Position numbers and translations under genes: made by a program
Part shown: piece by piece, positions 6,206 to 8,085 of the stretch
Layout: every line of letters begins with the position of its first letter
How positions within the stretch are numbered: the stretch's first letter is position 1
From: Chloroflexota bacterium
GTDB lineage: Bacteria > Chloroflexota > Dehalococcoidia > SM23-28-2 > RBG-16-64-32
Direction: 5' to 3'
Length of the DNA stretch: 8,085 bases
NCBI GenBank assembly: GCA_022565075.1
Contig: JADFKG010000093.1
Location: 1-8,085, forward strand
Notes under the pieces: model-generated
Databases searched by the model: none
The model's input: only the letters and a program-made list of their open reading frames with translations
Told to the model about the DNA's origin: nothing

Positions 6206-6613
6206 CTAGCTGGCGTCGGTCTTCTTGGCTGTGGGCTTGCGGGTGCGGCGAGGCCGCAGCTTGGTGACGGACCCAGTGGGGGCGATGTCGACCTTTTCGG
6301 CGACTGACCGAAGGGTGGTCTCAAGCGAGGCGAGGCGCTCTTCGATGGCGCTCAGGCGCTCGCCCAGGTCGGTGATGTCGGAGTGGGTGGGCAGGTTGAA
6401 GGTGGTGAGGTAGCGCTCCATGCTCTGGTTGAGGGAGCGCTGGATGACGGAGTAGGCGTCGACGTAGCCGGATGAGGCGCGGGCGAACGATTCGTCGCCG
6501 AGGATTTCGCCGAAGAAGCCGTTCAGCTGGCGCTCAGTCTCGTTGAACCAGGAGCGCCAGAGATCCATGACGTCGGTCGAGCTGGACTGGGAGTTGCCGT
6601 TCTGACCTGGCAT
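6206..6613 (-). CDS. Small PhaE-like / phasin-like PHA synthase partner
   Basis: This 135-residue protein sits directly before phaC and is most likely the synthase's partner (PhaE-like) or a phasin. Residues 15-70 form amphipathic helices (MDLWRSWFNETERQLNGFFG). Residues 73-105 carry the stretch NLPTHSDITDLGERLSAIEE plus a heptad pattern, which strongly resembles the conserved C-terminus of class III PhaE subunits (LP-x-SD-x-x-x-L-x-x-RL-x-x-LE). Residues 117-131 form a basic tail (KLRPRRTRKPTAKK). It is much shorter than characterised PhaE (about 350 residues), so it may be a minimal PhaE. The ATG at 6613 has AAGAGGAG 9 bases upstream, which overlaps the end of the PadR gene. The last gap, to phaC, is 33 bases. 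Confidence 0.75.
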   Translation of the reverse strand: MPGQNGNSQSSSTDVMDLWRSWFNETERQLNGFFGEILGDESFARASSGYVDAYSVIQRSLNQSMERYLTTFNLPTHSDITDLGERLSAIEERLASLETTLRSVAEKVDIAPTGSVTKLRPRRTRKPTAKKTDAS

Positions 6614-6619
6614 GTTTGC

Positions 6620-7054
6620 TTACTCCTCTTGCGCGCCGTCCGTAGGCGCTGATTGATCGGTATCTCGATTGTCCACTGATTCCCATGCAGATTGCAATAC
6701 CTTTTGGTACTTTTCGAGGATGCCATACCAAAGATTTAGGAAAGTTTCCCCGGCTGTCGTGAGCGAATAGCGGCGTTTGGCCGGGCCCGAGTCCGAGGTG
6801 TCCCAGAAGGAGGAGACGAGACCGGCCTTCTCCAGCTGGCGGAGAGTGCGGTAGACGGTCGTGGAGTCGAATCCGGGCAGGCCGGCTTTCGCCAGCTCCT
6901 GGACGAGTGCGTATCCGTAGGCGTTGGAGCGGCGCAGAAAGGCGAGCAGGCTGGAGGAGAGGAGGTCGCCGGTGAGGCGCGGCTCTCTGCCGGTGGCGCG
7001 GCTGCGGCCGGCGCCGTTCTTGCTGGCGTTGGAGGTGCGAGTTTTTTCAGGCAT
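6620..7054 (-). CDS. PadR-family transcriptional regulator of the PHA locus (PhaQ-like role)
   Basis: This 144-residue DNA-binding regulator has a PadR winged helix at residues 29-103. Its blocks are GDLLSSSLLAFL (29-40), NAYGYALVQEL (44-54), the recognition helix STTVYRTLRQLEKAGLV (64-80) and a wing ending KRRYSLTTAG (93-102). A single C-terminal dimerisation helix follows (103-127), typical of the short PadR-s1 group. The N-terminal 25 residues are basic and probably disordered. It is the first gene of the phaE-phaC-sdr operon and divergent from a phasin gene. In Bacillus, PhaQ, a PadR-type repressor, controls phasin genes and responds to PHB. A similar granule-sensing role here is inference from context. 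No Shine-Dalgarno sequence is seen before the ATG at 7054. A palindrome fitting a PadR operator lies between the two divergent genes. Confidence 0.85.
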   Translation of the reverse strand: MPEKTRTSNASKNGAGRSRATGREPRLTGDLLSSSLLAFLRRSNAYGYALVQELAKAGLPGFDSTTVYRTLRQLEKAGLVSSFWDTSDSGPAKRRYSLTTAGETFLNLWYGILEKYQKVLQSAWESVDNRDTDQSAPTDGAQEE

Positions 7055-7079
7055 TTTTCAAAAACGGACGGCCCGGGGG

Positions 7080-7109
7080 TTGACAGCAAGCCGTCTCTAT
7101 GTGTATTTT
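7080..7109 (+). promoter_or_regulatory. Promoter of the phasin-like gene
   Basis: A perfect TTGACA -35 (7080-7085) and TATTTT -10 (7104-7109, 4 of 6 matches) are 18 bases apart. The expected start is near 7116, giving a leader of about 31 bases that includes the strong ribosome binding site. The -10 lies exactly in the spacer of the palindrome 7096-7118. Confidence 0.6.
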
Positions 7110-7118
7110 GCACATAGA
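7096..7118. promoter_or_regulatory. Palindromic operator, PadR-like, over the shared -10 region
   Basis: TCTATGTG (7096-7103) and CACATAGA (7111-7118) are perfect 8-base inverted arms with a 7-base spacer (TATTTTG). Within it, ATGT and ACAT half-sites lie 9 bases apart. PadR-family operators are known for ATGT/ACAT half-sites about 8 bases apart, so the fit is close. It lies between the PadR gene and the phasin gene and covers both -10 elements. Binding there would block transcription in both directions. Confidence 0.6.
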
Positions 7119-7133
7119 TGCAACACCTGTCAA
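7105..7133 (-). promoter_or_regulatory. Promoter of the padR-phaE-phaC-sdr operon
   Basis: On the minus strand a perfect TTGACA -35 (7133-7128) is followed after 17 bases by CAAAAT (7110-7105, 4 of 6 matches to TATAAT). The expected start is near 7098, giving a leader of about 44 bases before the padR ATG. The -10 shares five bases with the opposite-strand -10 of the phasin gene. The two -35 elements form a 7-base inverted repeat (7080-7086 with 7127-7133), nearly concentric with the operator palindrome. Confidence 0.5.
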
Positions 7134-7138
7134 GGAGG
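7132..7138 (+). promoter_or_regulatory. Strong ribosome binding site of the phasin-like gene
   Basis: AAGGAGG, followed by TT, is a full-consensus Shine-Dalgarno sequence 8 bases before the ATG at 7147. It decides the start against the in-frame upstream ATG at 7099, which lies inside the operator and promoter. It fits a protein made in large amounts. Confidence 0.85.
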
Positions 7139-7146
7139 TTCCCCAA

Positions 7147-7629
7147 ATGACCAGAGAAGAAACAGTGGACCAGTTCTTCGATTCCGTGAACGAGTCCTAC
7201 GACGCGCTGCTGGACGCGGTGAAGTCGGCCAACGACCGTGGCTACCGAATCTCGCGAAAGCTGATCGACGAAGTCGAACAGGCGCAGCGAGACTCGTTCG
7301 ACCTCGGCCGCCGCTTTGCGACGGCGCCGGGCGATGTGGCCGGCCTTTCGGCCAGCGTTGTTCGTACTCTCACCGACGGCCAGAGCCGCACTCTCGGTCT
7401 GGCGCGCCAGCTGCTGGACGAGGTGTCCGACAGCAGCCGCGAGGCCCGCGACACGGCGCGCAAGGTGATCGAGGCGAACCGCGGCGCCGGCCAGGCCGCC
7501 ATCGAGGCGACCCGCTCCACGGTAAAGCGGGCCGGCCCGGCGGTTGAGCAGGCGGTCAACGGAGTTCGCGCCCGCACGCGCAAGGCGACGACGGGTACGA
7601 CGAAGAAGACTTCCAGCAGCAACTCTTAA
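7147..7629 (+). CDS. Phasin-like PHA granule-associated protein
   Basis: This 160-residue, almost wholly helical protein probably coats PHA granules. Residues 1-30 carry an acidic amphipathic segment (TVDQFFDSVNESYDALLDAV). Residues 33-135 continue as long helices with heptad-like spacing, many Ala, Arg, Asp and Glu residues and no cysteine. Residues 139-156 form a short basic tail (VRARTRKATTGTTKK), followed by a serine-rich end. The composition, size and lack of signal peptide or membrane segment fit phasins and related polyhydroxyalkanoate-binding helical proteins. Sequence alone is weak, so the call leans on the adjoining phaC operon and PadR regulator. It has its own promoter, a consensus ribosome binding site and a strong terminator, as expected for an abundant structural protein. 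The basic tail recalls, on a small scale, the histone-like tail of Pseudomonas PhaF. Confidence 0.7.
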   Translation: MTREETVDQFFDSVNESYDALLDAVKSANDRGYRISRKLIDEVEQAQRDSFDLGRRFATAPGDVAGLSASVVRTLTDGQSRTLGLARQLLDEVSDSSREARDTARKVIEANRGAGQAAIEATRSTVKRAGPAVEQAVNGVRARTRKATTGTTKKTSSSNS

Positions 7630-7653
7630 CTACGCCAGCACACCCCGCCCTGG

Positions 7654-7694
7654 AGAAGGGGGCAGGCCGCAAGGCCTGCCCCCTTCTTCTTTAT
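7654..7694 (+). terminator. Strong intrinsic terminator of the phasin-like gene
   Basis: A perfect 14-base stem (7655-7668 with 7673-7686, extendable by one A:T pair) is closed by a GCAA tetraloop of the stable GNRA type. It is followed by a T-rich run, TTCTTT. It begins 25 bases after the phasin stop codon. Confidence 0.9.
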
Positions 7695-7752
7695 GCCTTT
7701 CGCAGGCGCGCGGGCACACCTGGGATGGATACTTCTGAGGGACAGGGGCGGA

Positions 7753-7853
7753 GGCGGGTCTAAGCTACTTTGGTCTGGCGGTAGCTTAACAACCAAAGCG
7801 TGGGGCGTAGGGCTTGAGGCCGCGTCCTAAGATGTGGGAAGAACCCACCCGCC
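7753..7853 (+). ncRNA. Candidate structured RNA or regulatory leader, class unknown
   Basis: About 100 bases hold many pairing segments. An outer stem pairs GGCGGGT (7753-7759) with ACCCGCC (7847-7853). Inside it, TAAGCTAC (7761-7768) pairs with GTAGCTTA (7781-7788). TTTGGT (7769-7774) pairs with ACCAAA (7792-7797), interleaved with the previous stem as in a pseudoknot or a two-state switch. GGGCG (7803-7807) pairs with CGTCC (7823-7827, one G-U). GTGGG (7834-7838) pairs with CCCAC (7844-7848) around AAGAA; this stem and the full outer stem compete for two bases. I know no family that it matches. It could be a mobile-element guide RNA scaffold, a leader of the gene at 7901, or a relic. Confidence 0.4.
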
Positions 7854-7900
7854 AGGCCGAGCTTATTTGAACTTGAACCGTTCTTAGAAGGGGCTGTGAC

Positions 7901-8085
7901 ATGAGCAAGGAACAACGAGATATTTATATGAACTGCAAAAAGGCAAAATGCTGGGCTTCGGTTAATATAAAAGAGCTTATGGCTGAAAAAGCAGAACTTA
8001 AAGCCGAATTCGACAAACAAACGAAAGCGATTAAAAGAGCCATCCAGAACTTAGAACACGAAGAATCCAGACTGAACGATTTTGA
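7901..8085 (+). CDS. AT-rich gene for a charged, coiled-coil-like protein (runs off the right edge)
   Basis: The frame is open from ATG 7901 to the window end (61 complete codons plus two bases), so the gene is partial. I do not recognise it. Residues 1-20 contain two cysteines (MNCKKAKCW, 10-18). Residues 21-61 are rich in Lys, Glu, Ala and Leu with heptad spacing (ELMAEKAELKAEFDKQTKAI), suggesting a long helix or coiled coil. A good ribosome binding site, AGAAGGGG, ends 7 bases before the ATG. Base composition is about 38% GC with A/T-ending codons such as AAA, GAA and TTA. The genes to its left use almost only G/C-ending codons. This points to recent transfer (phage, plasmid or insertion element) or to an assembly join. 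It lies directly after the candidate structured RNA. Confidence 0.6.
   Translation, partial: MSKEQRDIYMNCKKAKCWASVNIKELMAEKAELKAEFDKQTKAIKRAIQNLEHEESRLNDF

Noticed and set aside
4289..6307. Long plus-strand open frames opposite the SDR and phaC genes (4289-4891 and 5000-6307)
   Set aside because: They are rich in Asp, Glu, Val and Gly with no domain. They arise because the real minus-strand genes have G/C-ending codons that remove stops on the other strand. The opposite strand encodes clear families with all catalytic residues.
7099..7146. Longer phasin-like protein from the ATG at 7099
   Set aside because: That ATG lies in the operator and upstream of the predicted transcription start; ATG 7147 has a perfect ribosome binding site.
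7753..7900. Certain assignment of the structured segment to a TnpB- or IscB-type guide RNA, a tmRNA or a riboswitch
   Set aside because: The GTGGG-AAGAA-CCCAC hairpin recalls insertion-sequence ends, but no transposase remnant, tRNA-like ends or known riboswitch core can be read. The downstream protein does not begin like IscB.
7760..8020. Minus-strand frame of 86 codons
   Set aside because: It runs antisense to the gene at 7901, has no ribosome binding site and crosses the structured segment; the Phe-rich translation is what antisense of Lys/Glu codons gives.

Overview
The window is about 8 kb of a high-GC bacterial chromosome (protein-coding parts are strongly GC-ending at third codon positions). 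No rRNA, tRNA or CRISPR array is visible. Gene content fits a free-living, polyhydroxyalkanoate (PHA)-accumulating bacterium. The mix of a class III-like PHA synthase, a fused AhbA/AhbB-like (siroheme-decarboxylase-type) protein and leaderless-looking promoters makes me think of Chloroflexota or a similarly GC-rich deep lineage. That placement is inference only.

Layout. Positions 1-194 (minus) hold the N-terminus of glutamyl-tRNA synthetase. Divergent to it, 273-572 (plus) encodes a 99-residue protein I do not recognise. Positions 573-938 are gene-free and rich in small hairpins and REP-like palindromes. Then comes a minus-strand pair, lspA (1822-2358) overlapping rluD (939-1835). Divergent from lspA runs a plus-strand two-gene operon: a cytoplasmic sulfite-oxidase-like molybdopterin protein (2484-3086) and, with a 4-base overlap, a tandem-duplicated AhbA/AhbB-like protein (3083-4225).

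The second half is a PHA locus. On the minus strand, in transcription order: a PadR-family regulator (7054-6620), a small PhaE-like or phasin-like protein (6613-6206), PHA synthase phaC (6172-5090) and an SDR dehydrogenase (5086-4232). All are closely packed, with gaps of 6, 33 and 3 bases. Divergent on the plus strand is a phasin-like protein (7147-7629) ending in a strong terminator. The 92-base region between padR and the phasin gene is striking. It has a consensus -35 TTGACA on each strand, the two -10 elements fall on the same bases, and an 8-bp-arm palindrome resembling a PadR operator surrounds that shared -10. This suggests one switch in which the PadR protein represses, or chooses between, the phasin gene and the synthase operon, much as the PadR-type repressor PhaQ acts on phasin genes in Bacillus.

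The right edge changes character. After the phasin terminator comes a stretch with several nested and interleaved inverted repeats (7753-7853), a candidate structured RNA. A gene of only about 38% GC follows (7901 to the window end); it encodes a lysine- and glutamate-rich, coiled-coil-like protein. This looks like the left part of a recently acquired element or an assembly junction, and is the least explained part of the window.
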